41,870 nucleotides of DNA, from the NCBI GenBank assembly GCA_964453915.1, contig CAYVPW010000009.1, positions 1 to 41,870 of the forward strand, in the 5' to 3' direction. The position numbers were made by a program, and so were the translations under genes. Each line of letters opens with the position of its first letter. Position 1 is the stretch's first letter. This DNA is from UBA1259 sp964453915 (GTDB lineage: Bacteria; Bacillota; Clostridia; Christensenellales; Borkfalkiaceae). The notes beneath the pieces were generated by a model. That model had not been told where the DNA came from and did not search any database. It was given only the letters and a program-made list of their open reading frames with translations. Of this stretch, positions 26,282 to 34,916 are shown piece by piece.

Positions 26282-27463
26282 ATGAAAATTTGCGCTTGTA
26301 TTGCCGAATACAACCCTTTACATTTAGGGCACGTTAAACACATAAATTACATAAAGCAACAACTCCACGCAGAAAAACTTATAGTTATAATGAGCGGAGA
26401 TTTTACGCAACGCGGAGAACCTGCCGTATTAAATAAATACACCCGTGCCCGCCACGCTATACAAGCGGGGGCGGATTTAGTGATAGAACTCCCCACCGTT
26501 TTTGCGACGGCAAATGCGGAAATATTTGCAAAAGGGGCGATTAAAATTCTTTCTTCACTAAACGTTATAGACGGGCTGTGTTTCGGGATAGAAAGCGGAG
26601 AAAAAGAAGACTATATCTCTCTTGCCAACGCCCTAAACGACGAAAGCAAAGAATTTAAGAAAATTTTAAAGCAAAAACTAGACCAAGGCGTTTCTTTGGC
26701 AAAAGCAAAGTTTGACACGGTAAAAACCCTGGGCGGAAATTATAACGAATCGCTTATATCTTCTCCGAATAATATTCTAGGATTAGAATATACCAAAGCG
26801 ATATTAAAAACTCAAAGCGGAATTACGGTATACCCCATGATAAGAGAGGGCGACCATAACGATGAAACGCTTAAAAAAGGCGTCACTAGTGCAACCAGCA
26901 TACGGCTTGCGATGACAGAAGGAAAAACTAAAAAATTAAAATCGAATCTTCCGCCTTTCGTTTACAAAGACCTTTCAGTATATCCGTTCGACTACGAAAA
27001 GATAGCAATGGCAAAGATTTATACTTCTTCTACGGAATTTATGAAAAATCTTCCGGATTGCACGGAAGGATTAGAAAACCGAATAAAGGCGCTTAGCAAA
27101 GACAACTTATCTCTCGCTTCCCTTATAAGCAAGGCAACCACTAAAAGATATACTTCTTCTAGAATTAAAAGAATAATTTTATCCAACCTTTTAGAGATAG
27201 AAAACAATCTGATAAAAAGCGCTTTAACAGAACCGCTATACGCTAAAATTTTAGCCGTCGAAAAAGATTCTAAAGACTTGATATCTTTACTTGCGGAAAA
27301 ATGCTCGTACCCTGTTCTCACCAGAAAAAGCGATGCGGCACAACTAAAAAAGACTGCGCTTGATTGCTTTAATAAAGACGTGCTTGCAAACGACATGTAT
27401 AACCTTATTTCCGGCGAAAAACAAAACGAACACCAAATGTTAATTGTGGACAAACTAAAATAA
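26282..27463 (+). CDS. tmcAL: tRNA(Met) cytidine acetate ligase (TmcAL, YlbM family)
   Basis: 393 residues, close to Bacillus YlbM (about 415). It activates acetate with ATP and acetylates the wobble cytidine of elongator tRNA(Met). The HIGH-like nucleotidyl-transferase signature is in AEYNPLHLGHVKH at the N-terminus, followed by VIMSGDFTQRGEPAVLNKYTRARHA and GADLVIELP, all typical of the family. The C-terminal half carries the ITSATSIR-like segment (here GVTSATSIRLAM). The AAAGG before the ATG is 13 bases away, so the RBS is weak. It stands alone on the plus strand, divergent from pta-ackA, whose product acetate is its substrate; whether that matters is inference. Confidence 0.92.
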   Translation: MKICACIAEYNPLHLGHVKHINYIKQQLHAEKLIVIMSGDFTQRGEPAVLNKYTRARHAIQAGADLVIELPTVFATANAEIFAKGAIKILSSLNVIDGLCFGIESGEKEDYISLANALNDESKEFKKILKQKLDQGVSLAKAKFDTVKTLGGNYNESLISSPNNILGLEYTKAILKTQSGITVYPMIREGDHNDETLKKGVTSATSIRLAMTEGKTKKLKSNLPPFVYKDLSVYPFDYEKIAMAKIYTSSTEFMKNLPDCTEGLENRIKALSKDNLSLASLISKATTKRYTSSRIKRIILSNLLEIENNLIKSALTEPLYAKILAVEKDSKDLISLLAEKCSYPVLTRKSDAAQLKKTALDCFNKDVLANDMYNLISGEKQNEHQMLIVDKLK

Positions 27464-27534
27464 GAGCAAACGTTTATCCGTTTATGTTTTACTCTGCTTA
27501 TTTACAAAACGGATATTTATTTATAATAAACAAT

Positions 27535-27574
27535 AAAATAGCGGTGCAAAAACAACATTTTGCACCGCTATTTT
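27535..27574. terminator. Very stable bidirectional terminator after tmcAL
   Basis: Perfect 17-bp stem (27535-27551 with 27558-27574) and 6-nt loop, with A/T ends on both sides. Confidence 0.85.
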
Positions 27575-27582
27575 AATAAATT

Positions 27583-27629
27583 AAAAGGCACGCCGTACTT
27601 CGCTTAAGCGATTTATAGCGTGCCTTTTT
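27583..27629. terminator. Second bidirectional terminator, before the end of gdhA
   Basis: 11-bp stem AAAAGGCACGC/GCGTGCCTTTT whose 24-nt loop has its own small hairpin (TCGCTTAAGCGA), then a T-run on plus and an A-run on minus. Confidence 0.8.
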
Positions 27630-27670
27630 AGTCGTTTATTATCTTACAGACTCGTCTTTTTTAAGCAATA

Positions 27671-29017
27671 TTAAACGTTGCCTTGTGCTTTCATTGCTTC
27701 CGCAACCTTTATAAAGCCTGCAATATTTGCTCCCGCCATATAATTGCCGGGCATACCGTATCTTTTAGCGTTTTCGTCGCACGCTTTAAATATGCTCTTC
27801 ATTATATTGTGAAGTTTTTCGTCTACCTCTTCAAAAGACCAAGAAAGTCTTAAAGAGTTTTGGCTCATTTCTAAACCGCTGGTAGCAACGCCGCCTGCGT
27901 TAGCCGCTTTGGCCGGTCCGTAAAGAATACCCGCGGAAAGATAAGTATCTATTGCTTCGGGAGTAGAAGGCATATTTGCACCTTCAGACACAACCTTACA
28001 ACCGTTCTTAATCAAAATCTTTGCGCTTTCGCCGTCAATTTCGTTTTGAGTTGCGCAAGGAAGCGCTATATCGCAAGGAATAGTCCAAATGCCCTTGCAG
28101 CCTTCAACGTATTTAGCATCTTTATGATAGTTGATATATTCTTTAATTCTCTTTCTTTCAACTTCTTTAATTTGCTTTACGGCAGCAAGGTCTATACCGT
28201 TTTCGTCGTAAATATAACCGTTGCTATCGCTCATTGCAACAACTTTTGCGCCGTATTCGGTAGCCTTTTGACAAGCATAAATTGCAACGTTGCCGGAACC
28301 GGAAACCAAAACTCTCTTTCCTTCAAAAGAAGTTCCGTTTGCCAAAAGCATTTCGTTGGTAAAATAGCAAAGTCCAAATCCGGTTGCTTCCGTTCTTGCT
28401 AAACTTCCACCGTAAGGAATACCCTTTCCTGTTAAAACGCCTACCCATTCGTTTCTAATTCTCTTATATTGACCGAACATATAACCTATTTCTCTTGCGC
28501 CCGTGCCGATATCTCCGGCAGGAATATCGCAATCAGCACCGATGTATTTGCAAAGTTCAGTCATAAAGCTTTGGCAAAATCTCATAATTTCAGCATCCGA
28601 TTTACCTTTGGGGTCAAAATCAGAACCGCCCTTGCCGCCGCCCATAGGAAGTGTAGTTAAAGCGTTTTTAAATATTTGTTCAAAACCCAAAAACTTGATT
28701 ATTCCTAAGTTTACGGAAGGGTGAAGTCTTATTCCGCCCTTATAAGGTCCGATAGCAGAGTTGAATTGTACTCTAAAACCACGATTAACTTGAACCTTGC
28801 CGTTATCGTCCGTCCACGGAACTCTAAACATAATCATTCTTTCAGGTTCGACTATTCTCTCCAAAACACCCGCTTCAACCAGGTCGGGGCGTTGTTCTAT
28901 AACAGGCTCCAAAGTAGAAAACACTTCGGTCACAGCCTGAATAAATTCCGGTTCGTTGGGATTTCTCTTTTGGGTTCTTTCCAAAAGGTCAAGTAAATAT
29001 GCGTTTTTAATTGCCAT
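27671..29017 (-). CDS. gdhA: Glutamate dehydrogenase, hexameric type
   Basis: 448 residues, the length of the hexameric bacterial type, usually NADP-dependent. It makes glutamate from 2-oxoglutarate and ammonia. The substrate lysines are in GPYKGGIRLHPSVN and PMGGGKGGSDFDPKGKSD, followed by PAGDIGTGAREIGYMFGQYKR; the Rossmann fold starts at VLVSGSGNVAIY. RBS GGAGG lies before the ATG. It stands behind rseP on the same strand but has a promoter of its own and ends at two strong terminators, so it can be read as a single-gene unit. Confidence 0.97.
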   Translation of the reverse strand: MAIKNAYLLDLLERTQKRNPNEPEFIQAVTEVFSTLEPVIEQRPDLVEAGVLERIVEPERMIMFRVPWTDDNGKVQVNRGFRVQFNSAIGPYKGGIRLHPSVNLGIIKFLGFEQIFKNALTTLPMGGGKGGSDFDPKGKSDAEIMRFCQSFMTELCKYIGADCDIPAGDIGTGAREIGYMFGQYKRIRNEWVGVLTGKGIPYGGSLARTEATGFGLCYFTNEMLLANGTSFEGKRVLVSGSGNVAIYACQKATEYGAKVVAMSDSNGYIYDENGIDLAAVKQIKEVERKRIKEYINYHKDAKYVEGCKGIWTIPCDIALPCATQNEIDGESAKILIKNGCKVVSEGANMPSTPEAIDTYLSAGILYGPAKAANAGGVATSGLEMSQNSLRLSWSFEEVDEKLHNIMKSIFKACDENAKRYGMPGNYMAGANIAGFIKVAEAMKAQGNV

Positions 29018-29055
29018 TTTAATTTCCTCCGAAGATTAAATCTTAATTTGCTAAA

Positions 29056-29061
29056 AGTATA
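29056..29061 (-). promoter_or_regulatory. Extended -10 promoter of gdhA
   Basis: Minus-strand TGATATACT is an extended -10 (TGn plus TATACT). No good -35 is seen at the usual distance. It lies in the 120-base gap after rseP, where a 9-bp hairpin without a T-run overlaps the rseP stop codon. Confidence 0.55.
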
Positions 29062-29137
29062 TCACAAAATTTTAAAAACCGTATACTTTTTTTTATATAA
29101 AATACTTATATTCTCTATTATTTTGATTTATAAAAAA

Positions 29138-30259
29138 TCAAAAGCACCTTTGCAGGTCTATAAACACGGCAAATATCAGTATCAAAACAAACCCCATCGT
29201 ATGAATAAACCCTTCTACTCTTCTGTTTACGGGTTTTCCAAATATCCACTCTATAAGGCAAAAAACTATTCTAGCACCGTCCAAAGCCGGAAAAGGCAGC
29301 AGATTAAACACCGCAAGGTTTACACCTATAAAAGAAGAAACGTTAAGTAAATATCTAACGCCGCCAGATTTTATCGCCTGAGCGGTTATAGCAACCGTAG
29401 TGACCGTTCCGCCCATAGAAGAAATACCTAATTTTCCCGTTAGCAGCTGTCCTAAAACGGTAAATATCGTGCCTGCCAGTCTAAAAGAATAATCAAAGCC
29501 GTTTGCCACCGTCTTAAAAAAACCGAACCGAACGCTTGTGGAATACAATTCGCTTTTTAATGCGTTTCCGTTTTCATCTAAATAATATTTAATTCCCAAA
29601 GCATCATATAAAGAAACAGCGTCTTCTAAATTGTCAAAATCGGCATCTTTTCGTAGTGCAATCTTAACCATTTCGTCCTTGCCGTTTCTTCTAACGGTAA
29701 AATCTACAAGTTCACCTTTTTCTTTGCCCGAAACGGCGTTCATTAGGTCGGAAATCAAATAAACGTTTTTTCCGTTAACGCTAAGTATAACGTCCTTGTC
29801 GTGCAAAACGTTTTCGTAAGCATACTCCGATGTCGGAATAATTTTTACGCAAATAAGAGCGGTTTGCCCGTATATGCCGAAAGTTGCGGCTATTATTATC
29901 ACTGCAAAAAGATAATTCATAAACGCACCGCAAAACAAAACTATTATTCTTTTCCACGGACTTTTAGAATTGAACGCTTTTGGACTTTGATTTTCTTGAT
30001 CCTCACCTAAAAAAGAACAAAATCCCCCTAACGGCAAAAGACGGACGGAAAATAACTCCCCGTCCTTCTTTTTCTTTTGATATAATTTAGGTCCAAATCC
30101 TATAGAAAACTCTTCTATACCAAACCCTAAAAGTTTACCCGATAAATAATGCCCGAATTCGTGCACGGTAATCATAGATAAAAGCACCAAAACGGCAATC
30201 AACACGTATCCTACGTATCCCGCTACTTCTAAAAAAGAAGTAAGAAACAAAAAACTCAT
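29138..30259 (-). CDS. rseP: Site-2 intramembrane protease RseP (RasP)
   Basis: 373 residues of the M50 family. The zinc motif HEFGH is at 33-37 inside the first membrane segment, and the third ligand Asp is in NLLPFPALDGARI near the C-terminus; there are further membrane segments near 98-118 and at the C-terminal end. A single PDZ-like domain lies between (about 120-205, with VNGKNVYLISDLMNAVSGKEKG). The protease cuts anti-sigma factors and leftover signal peptides in the membrane. Its ATG follows the dxr stop codon directly (TAAATG), so translation is probably coupled. Confidence 0.93.
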   Translation of the reverse strand: MSFLFLTSFLEVAGYVGYVLIAVLVLLSMITVHEFGHYLSGKLLGFGIEEFSIGFGPKLYQKKKKDGELFSVRLLPLGGFCSFLGEDQENQSPKAFNSKSPWKRIIVLFCGAFMNYLFAVIIIAATFGIYGQTALICVKIIPTSEYAYENVLHDKDVILSVNGKNVYLISDLMNAVSGKEKGELVDFTVRRNGKDEMVKIALRKDADFDNLEDAVSLYDALGIKYYLDENGNALKSELYSTSVRFGFFKTVANGFDYSFRLAGTIFTVLGQLLTGKLGISSMGGTVTTVAITAQAIKSGGVRYLLNVSSFIGVNLAVFNLLPFPALDGARIVFCLIEWIFGKPVNRRVEGFIHTMGFVLILIFAVFIDLQRCF

Positions 30260-31396
30260 TTACACTCCGAATTTTTTATCCACAAAACCCGCACCGAAAT
30301 TATTTGCGGCTTCTAAATCTTCGTAAGTAGAAATTTTTCCGCCCTTAAATGCGTCTAACGCACCTTTTATCCCTAGATATATATCGTTGTATTTTATTCT
30401 GTTTTGCAAAAACAAACTTACAGCCCTTTCGTTTGCGCCGTTAGCCACCGCAGGATAAAGCCCGCCCGCCTTACCGGCGTTTATAATAAGGTTTAGGCAA
30501 GGAAACCTATCTGTATCCGGTTTTTCAAAAGTAAGTTTGCCCAAGCTTGCAAAATCCAAACTTTTTAACCCTATATCCAACCTTTCAGGATAAGATAACG
30601 CAAGGCTTATAGGCAACTCCATAGTAGGATAACTCATTTGAGATATAACGCTTCCGTCATTATACTCCACCATAGAATGTATGATACTTTCTTTATGAAT
30701 TATTACGTCTATTTTGGAAAAAGGAGCATTGTATAACCATCTCGCCTCTATCACTTCAAATCCCTTGTTTACAAGGGTGGCACAGTCTACGGTAATTTTT
30801 GCGCCCATATTCCAGTTAGGATGCTTTAACGCGTCCGCCGCCGTTGCAACCGCAAGTTGATTATAACCGTAATCTCTAAACGCACCGCCCGAACAAGTTA
30901 AAATAAGCTTTTTAAATTCCTTTTTGTAATCGAAAGACAGTGCCTGCCATATTGCCGAATGTTCGCTGTCGATAGGCGTAATCTTTACGCCCTTACTTTT
31001 AGCCAAAGGCATAACTAATTCCCCGCCGACAACCAAACTTTCTTTGTTTGCAAGCGCAACGTTTTTGCCTTTTTTTATAGCATCTAAAACCGCAATTATG
31101 CCCTTAAACCCTACAAGAGCGATAACCACAACGTCCGCATCGTCAACTATGGCGTTGGTGAACGAATTTTCCCCGAAAAACATTTCCGTTTTATCAAAAC
31201 GAATACCGAAATCCTTTTGACTACAAGCGGTAGACGCCACCTGCGGGGCAAACTCTTTTATTTGCTCTTTTAACAGTTCCGCATTATTTCCACCCGCCAA
31301 AGACACAACGGAAAACTTATCCGGATACTTACGTATCACGGATAGCGTTTGTCTGCCTATAGAACCGGTACTACCTATTACGGCTATCTTTTTCAT
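30260..31396 (-). CDS. dxr: 1-deoxy-D-xylulose 5-phosphate reductoisomerase
   Basis: 378 residues, the usual length. It makes 2-C-methyl-D-erythritol 4-phosphate, the substrate of the IspD part of IspDF in this window. The NADPH loop is GSTGSIGRQTL at the N-terminus; LANKESLVVGGELV, the metal-site PIDSEHSAIWQ and the flexible-loop region with PNWNMGAKITVD are present. The gene starts a base after the cdsA stop and is directly followed by rseP, the order found in very many bacteria. Confidence 0.97.
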   Translation of the reverse strand: MKKIAVIGSTGSIGRQTLSVIRKYPDKFSVVSLAGGNNAELLKEQIKEFAPQVASTACSQKDFGIRFDKTEMFFGENSFTNAIVDDADVVVIALVGFKGIIAVLDAIKKGKNVALANKESLVVGGELVMPLAKSKGVKITPIDSEHSAIWQALSFDYKKEFKKLILTCSGGAFRDYGYNQLAVATAADALKHPNWNMGAKITVDCATLVNKGFEVIEARWLYNAPFSKIDVIIHKESIIHSMVEYNDGSVISQMSYPTMELPISLALSYPERLDIGLKSLDFASLGKLTFEKPDTDRFPCLNLIINAGKAGGLYPAVANGANERAVSLFLQNRIKYNDIYLGIKGALDAFKGGKISTYEDLEAANNFGAGFVDKKFGV

Positions 31397-31397
31397 T

Positions 31398-32255
31398 TTA
31401 CACCACTAAAAACATTATACAAACGAACACGGAAGCAAGGCTCATTCCGTCAATTCTGTCCATTGCTCCGCCGTGACCGGGCATAATTTTGCCCATATCC
31501 TTTATACCCGTTTTTCTCTTTATCAAACTCTCTAACAAATCACCCGCTTCCGTAAGTACGGAGGCAACCACGCCTATCAATATAAAGAACGTTATCGGCG
31601 AAAAGAAACTTACGCTTTGGGCACTTTCGTTAAAAATCCAAAATACAAGCAAACTTCCTATTACTCCGCCTATAATTCCGCCGATTGCCCCCGCAACCGT
31701 TTTATTAGGGGAAAGTTTAGGGCAAAGTTTTTTTACGTTACCTTTTTTTATTTTTCCGTAAGTCATTCCCACTAAATACGCCATCGTATCGGCACAAGGC
31801 GAAATAACGAAAATCAAAAGCATTGCCAAAAATCCGTAAGGTTCGCCAACGTCGTTAGAAACTAGCATTGCCAAAATCAAAAGTGCAGGATAAACTATCG
31901 GCACAATAGATACGCCGAACGTTTTTATATCCAGCCCTTTTATAACGCAATAAATTGCCACACCTAAAACGAACAACAAGCACAAATCTATTGCAAACAA
32001 AAAGCCCCAGCCTTGCATATAAAAATATTCCGTAAGGCAATAAGTAGGCACAAACAACACGCCGAATATACTTGCGGGAATTAAAATCCCCTTTGCGGAA
32101 AACGGCTTTACCGCACGAGCCACTTCAAACGTTGCTAAAGAGCAAAACGCCCAAGTTAAAATTTGAAACAACCTTGCGTCTACAAATTGTCTTAGCAGAA
32201 AAAAACCTGCCACAAGCGCCACGAAAACCGCACCCGAAATAGTTCTTTTTAACAT
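31398..32255 (-). CDS. cdsA: Phosphatidate cytidylyltransferase
   Basis: 285 residues, strongly hydrophobic with about eight membrane segments. It makes CDP-diacylglycerol, the branch point of phospholipid synthesis. The family signature stands near the C-terminus: SLIKRKTGIKD followed by MPGHGGAMDRIDG with the conserved aspartates. It is 12 bases behind uppS and just before dxr, part of the conserved pyrH-frr-uppS-cdsA-dxr-rseP run. Confidence 0.95.
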   Translation of the reverse strand: MLKRTISGAVFVALVAGFFLLRQFVDARLFQILTWAFCSLATFEVARAVKPFSAKGILIPASIFGVLFVPTYCLTEYFYMQGWGFLFAIDLCLLFVLGVAIYCVIKGLDIKTFGVSIVPIVYPALLILAMLVSNDVGEPYGFLAMLLIFVISPCADTMAYLVGMTYGKIKKGNVKKLCPKLSPNKTVAGAIGGIIGGVIGSLLVFWIFNESAQSVSFFSPITFFILIGVVASVLTEAGDLLESLIKRKTGIKDMGKIMPGHGGAMDRIDGMSLASVFVCIMFLVV

Positions 32256-32267
32256 AATTATATTTTT

Positions 32268-32960
32268 TTATACCTTTCCGTATCTTCTTTTTCTTTCTCC
32301 AAAACTTATTATCGCCTTATCGAATTCTTCTTCGTTAAAATCCGGCCATAAAACGTCCGTAAAATAAAGTTCGGAGTACGCACCTTGATAAAGCATAAAA
32401 TTAGAAAGCCTTAATTCCCCGCCCGTTCTTATAATCAAATCAGGTTCTCCAAATGCCGCCGTGTATAAGTTTTTAGAAATATTTTCTTCCGTAATCTCTT
32501 CGCCTTTTTCCGTCAAGATTTTTACAGCGCGCACTATTTCTTGACGCGCCCCGTAGTTTATTGCAACGTTAAGTACGCTACCCGTGTTTTTTGAACTTTC
32601 TTCCACATCCTTGCGGATAATCTCTTGAAGTTCGGGCGTGAGCTTAGTCAAGTCCCCCATAACGGATAAACGCACGTTGTTTTTTAATACTTTTTTTAAA
32701 AATTTTGTAAAATAAACCTTTAACAAACGCATCAATTCGTCCACTTCTTCTTTGGGTCTTGCCCAATTCTCAGAAGAAAAGGCGTAAAGCGACAACGCTT
32801 TTACGCCAAGACCGAATGCGTGGCTTACTATCTTATCCACGTTCGCAGAACCGACCTTGTGCCCGTAAGAACGCTTTTTGCCGCGCTTACTAGCCCACCT
32901 GCCGTTTCCGTCCATTATAATCCCCACGTGTTCGGGGATTTTTACAAACTTATTATCCAT
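32268..32960 (-). CDS. uppS: Undecaprenyl diphosphate synthase (cis-prenyltransferase)
   Basis: 230 residues from the ATG at 32960, which overlaps the frr stop codon as TAATG; a longer reading frame reaching into frr is rejected. It makes the C55 lipid carrier used for peptidoglycan and other wall polymers. Signature blocks are IIMDGNGRWA at the N-terminus with the catalytic Asp, FSSENWARPKEEV, and LIIRTGGELRLSNF with GAYSELYF near the C-terminus. Its isoprene units come from the MEP pathway to which Dxr and IspDF belong. Confidence 0.96.
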   Translation of the reverse strand: MDNKFVKIPEHVGIIMDGNGRWASKRGKKRSYGHKVGSANVDKIVSHAFGLGVKALSLYAFSSENWARPKEEVDELMRLLKVYFTKFLKKVLKNNVRLSVMGDLTKLTPELQEIIRKDVEESSKNTGSVLNVAINYGARQEIVRAVKILTEKGEEITEENISKNLYTAAFGEPDLIIRTGGELRLSNFMLYQGAYSELYFTDVLWPDFNEEEFDKAIISFGERKRRYGKV

Positions 32961-33535
32961 TATACGGACATTATATCCTTTTCTTTGTCCTGACAAAGTT
33001 TTTCTATCTTTTCTACGCTTTCGCTAGCAACTTTTTCTATCTCTTTTTCACAAACGGCGTGCTCGTCTTCAGAAATCTCTTTATTGTTTTTCATTTTCTT
33101 TAAGGCGTCCATAGCGTCTCTACGCACGTTTCTTATGGCAACCTTGCTGTCTTCCGCCATCTTCTTTACTTGCTTAACAAGTTCTTTTCTTCTCTCTTCC
33201 GTAAGCACAGGGAATACTAATCTTATAACCTTTCCGTTGCTAGAAGGGGTAATTCCCAAATTTTCCGCCAAAAGCTGTTTTTCTATTACCTTTACCATAG
33301 AAGCGTCCCACGGGGCAATAAGCAAACATCTTCCTTCGGAAACGGAAATATTTCCCACTTGATTTATGGGAGAAGGCGTTCCGTAATAGTCTACTAGCAC
33401 CTTATCTAAAATGTGCGGATTTGCACGACCTGCACGAATTGTAATATATTCGCTGTTCAATACGGAATAGGTTTTATCAACCTTTTCCATTGCTTCCATA
33501 AGTATTGTCTCAAACTGTTCGTTTTCTATAGCCAT
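32960..33535 (-). CDS. frr: Ribosome recycling factor
   Basis: 191 residues. RRF splits post-termination ribosomes together with EF-G, which is also encoded in this window. Conserved segments are IRAGRANPHILDKV, the Pro/Asn loop YYGTPSPINQVGN, and the helical part LTEERRKELVKQVKK with VAIRNVRRDAMD. The C-terminus KEKDIMSV resembles that of Bacillus Frr. It lies 16 bases behind pyrH and overlaps uppS by one base. Confidence 0.97.
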   Translation of the reverse strand: MAIENEQFETILMEAMEKVDKTYSVLNSEYITIRAGRANPHILDKVLVDYYGTPSPINQVGNISVSEGRCLLIAPWDASMVKVIEKQLLAENLGITPSSNGKVIRLVFPVLTEERRKELVKQVKKMAEDSKVAIRNVRRDAMDALKKMKNNKEISEDEHAVCEKEIEKVASESVEKIEKLCQDKEKDIMSV

Positions 33536-33551
33536 AATTATTCTCCTTCTA

Positions 33552-34259
33552 TTACTTTATAATAGTACCTATATCGTCTCCGGATACCGCACGAGTCAAT
33601 GCGTTTTCTTCAAAAAGCCCAAATGCCAAAACGGGAATTTTATTTTCCATACAAATGGTAATTGCGGTTGTATCCATTGCTTTTAAGCCCTGTGCGATAA
33701 AATCTTTATAAGAAATCTCTTTAAGTTTCTTTGCATTTGAATTTATCTTTGGATCAGAATCATAAATACCGTCCACGTTTTTAGCCAAAAGCAACACGTC
33801 CGCACCTATTTCCGCAGCCCTAAGTGCCGCACCGGTATCGGTTGTAAAATAAGGGTTGCCCGTACCGCAAGCAAAAATAACCACTCTGCCCTTGTTTAAG
33901 TGAGACATTGCCTTTCTTAAAATATAAGGCTCTGCAACTCTGGTAATCGTTAACGCCGTTTGCACACGCGTGGGCACGCCCTTTCTTTCTAAAGCGTCTT
34001 GAATAGCTATTGCGTTCATAACCGTGGCTAGCATACCCATATGATCCGCTGCGCTTCTATCCATTTCTACGCCCTGTCTGCCACGCCAGAAATTGCCACC
34101 GCCTACGATTATTCCCACTTCTACGCCCAAATCTTTTACAGCTTTTATCTGGTCAACGACTTGCGCTAAAACGTTTTCGTCTATACCGTTGCCGCTTTTT
34201 CCGGCAAGTGCTTCGCCCGAAAGTTTTATTATTACCCTTTTATAAATAGATTTCGTCAT
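33552..34259 (-). CDS. pyrH: UMP kinase
   Basis: 235 residues from the ATG at 34259 (MTKSIYKRVIIKLSGEAL); GGAG lies seven bases before it, while an in-frame ATG at 34274 has none. It phosphorylates UMP to UDP and belongs to the amino-acid-kinase fold; GGGNFWRG, MDRSAADHMGMLATVMN and the GTGNPYFTTDTGAALRA block are typical. In most bacteria pyrH follows rpsB-tsf; here those genes are missing from upstream and rplL takes their place, separated by a terminator and a promoter. Confidence 0.97.
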   Translation of the reverse strand: MTKSIYKRVIIKLSGEALAGKSGNGIDENVLAQVVDQIKAVKDLGVEVGIIVGGGNFWRGRQGVEMDRSAADHMGMLATVMNAIAIQDALERKGVPTRVQTALTITRVAEPYILRKAMSHLNKGRVVIFACGTGNPYFTTDTGAALRAAEIGADVLLLAKNVDGIYDSDPKINSNAKKLKEISYKDFIAQGLKAMDTTAITICMENKIPVLAFGLFEENALTRAVSGDDIGTIIK

Positions 34260-34287
34260 AACAATCTCCGTCAATATCGTTATTTGT

Positions 34288-34316
34288 ATTTTAACATAAT
34301 CTTGCCCGTTTGTCTA
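34288..34316 (-). promoter_or_regulatory. Promoter of the pyrH-frr-uppS-cdsA-dxr-rseP run
   Basis: On the minus strand TAGACA (34311-34316), 17-bp spacer, TAAAAT (34288-34293) with a TGn extension. Between it and the rplL terminator (34317-34431) no other signal was seen. Confidence 0.75.
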
Positions 34317-34431
34317 TACGATAAAAGACTTTCTTGATAATTTTTGAAACGGACTTTGGCGTTTTTTATAAAAAAAACAAATTTTGATATACGTTATAAA
34401 TCCTCTAATATGCTTTTAATAGAAAAACACA

Positions 34432-34463
34432 AAAAAACGGATAGAAAACTCTATCCGTTTTTC
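34432..34463 (-). terminator. Terminator of the rplJ-rplL unit
   Basis: Stem ACGGATAGA/TCTATCCGT extended by A-T pairs, 4-nt loop, then a T-run of seven on the minus strand. It separates rplL from pyrH, and so ends the ribosomal-protein transcript where most bacteria continue into rpoB. Confidence 0.9.
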
Positions 34464-34480
34464 TTTTTGTTTTTAAGAAA

Positions 34481-34855
34481 TTACTCAGCAACAACGGTTG
34501 CACCAGCTTCTTTGAATCTAGCGATAATCTTGTCTGCTTCTTCTTTGGTAGCGTTTTCTTTGATAACGCCCTTAGCTTCAACCAAAGCCTTTGCTTCGCC
34601 AAGACCTAAGGTAGTGAATTCTCTTACAGCCTTGATAACGTCGATTTTCTTATCGCCGATTTCTTTAATAGAAACCTTAAATTCGGTCTTTTCTTCAGCA
34701 GCGGGTGCAGCAGCAGCCGCAGCGGGTGCAGCAGCAACTGCTACGGGAGCAGCAGCGCTTACGCCGAATTCTTCTTCTAAAGCCTTAACGAGCTCGTTAA
34801 GTTCTAAAACCGTCATACCCTTTACTTCTTCTAACATTTTTTGAATGTCTGCCAT
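34481..34855 (-). CDS. rplL: 50S ribosomal protein L7/L12
   Basis: 124 residues. The N-terminal dimer domain (MADIQKMLEEVKGMTVLELNELVKALEEEF) is followed by an Ala-rich hinge of unusual simplicity (about 33-54, nearly only Ala, Val and Pro) and the C-terminal factor-binding domain with GDKKIDVIKAVREFTTLGLGEAK. It is the stalk protein that recruits EF-Tu and EF-G. GGAGG precedes the ATG. It is the last gene of the L10-L12 unit and is followed by a strong terminator, not by rpoB. Confidence 0.97.
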   Translation of the reverse strand: MADIQKMLEEVKGMTVLELNELVKALEEEFGVSAAAPVAVAAAPAAAAAAPAAEEKTEFKVSIKEIGDKKIDVIKAVREFTTLGLGEAKALVEAKGVIKENATKEEADKIIARFKEAGATVVAE

Positions 34856-34916
34856 TTTTTATATCCTCCATTATATCCTTTTTGTTTAATTTGTTTTTAA
34901 TTTTTTTAAGCGATTT

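Noticed and set aside
32961..32996. An upstream start of uppS inside frr
   Set aside because: The ATG at 32960 overlapping the frr stop fits the family's N-terminus; the extension has no similarity.
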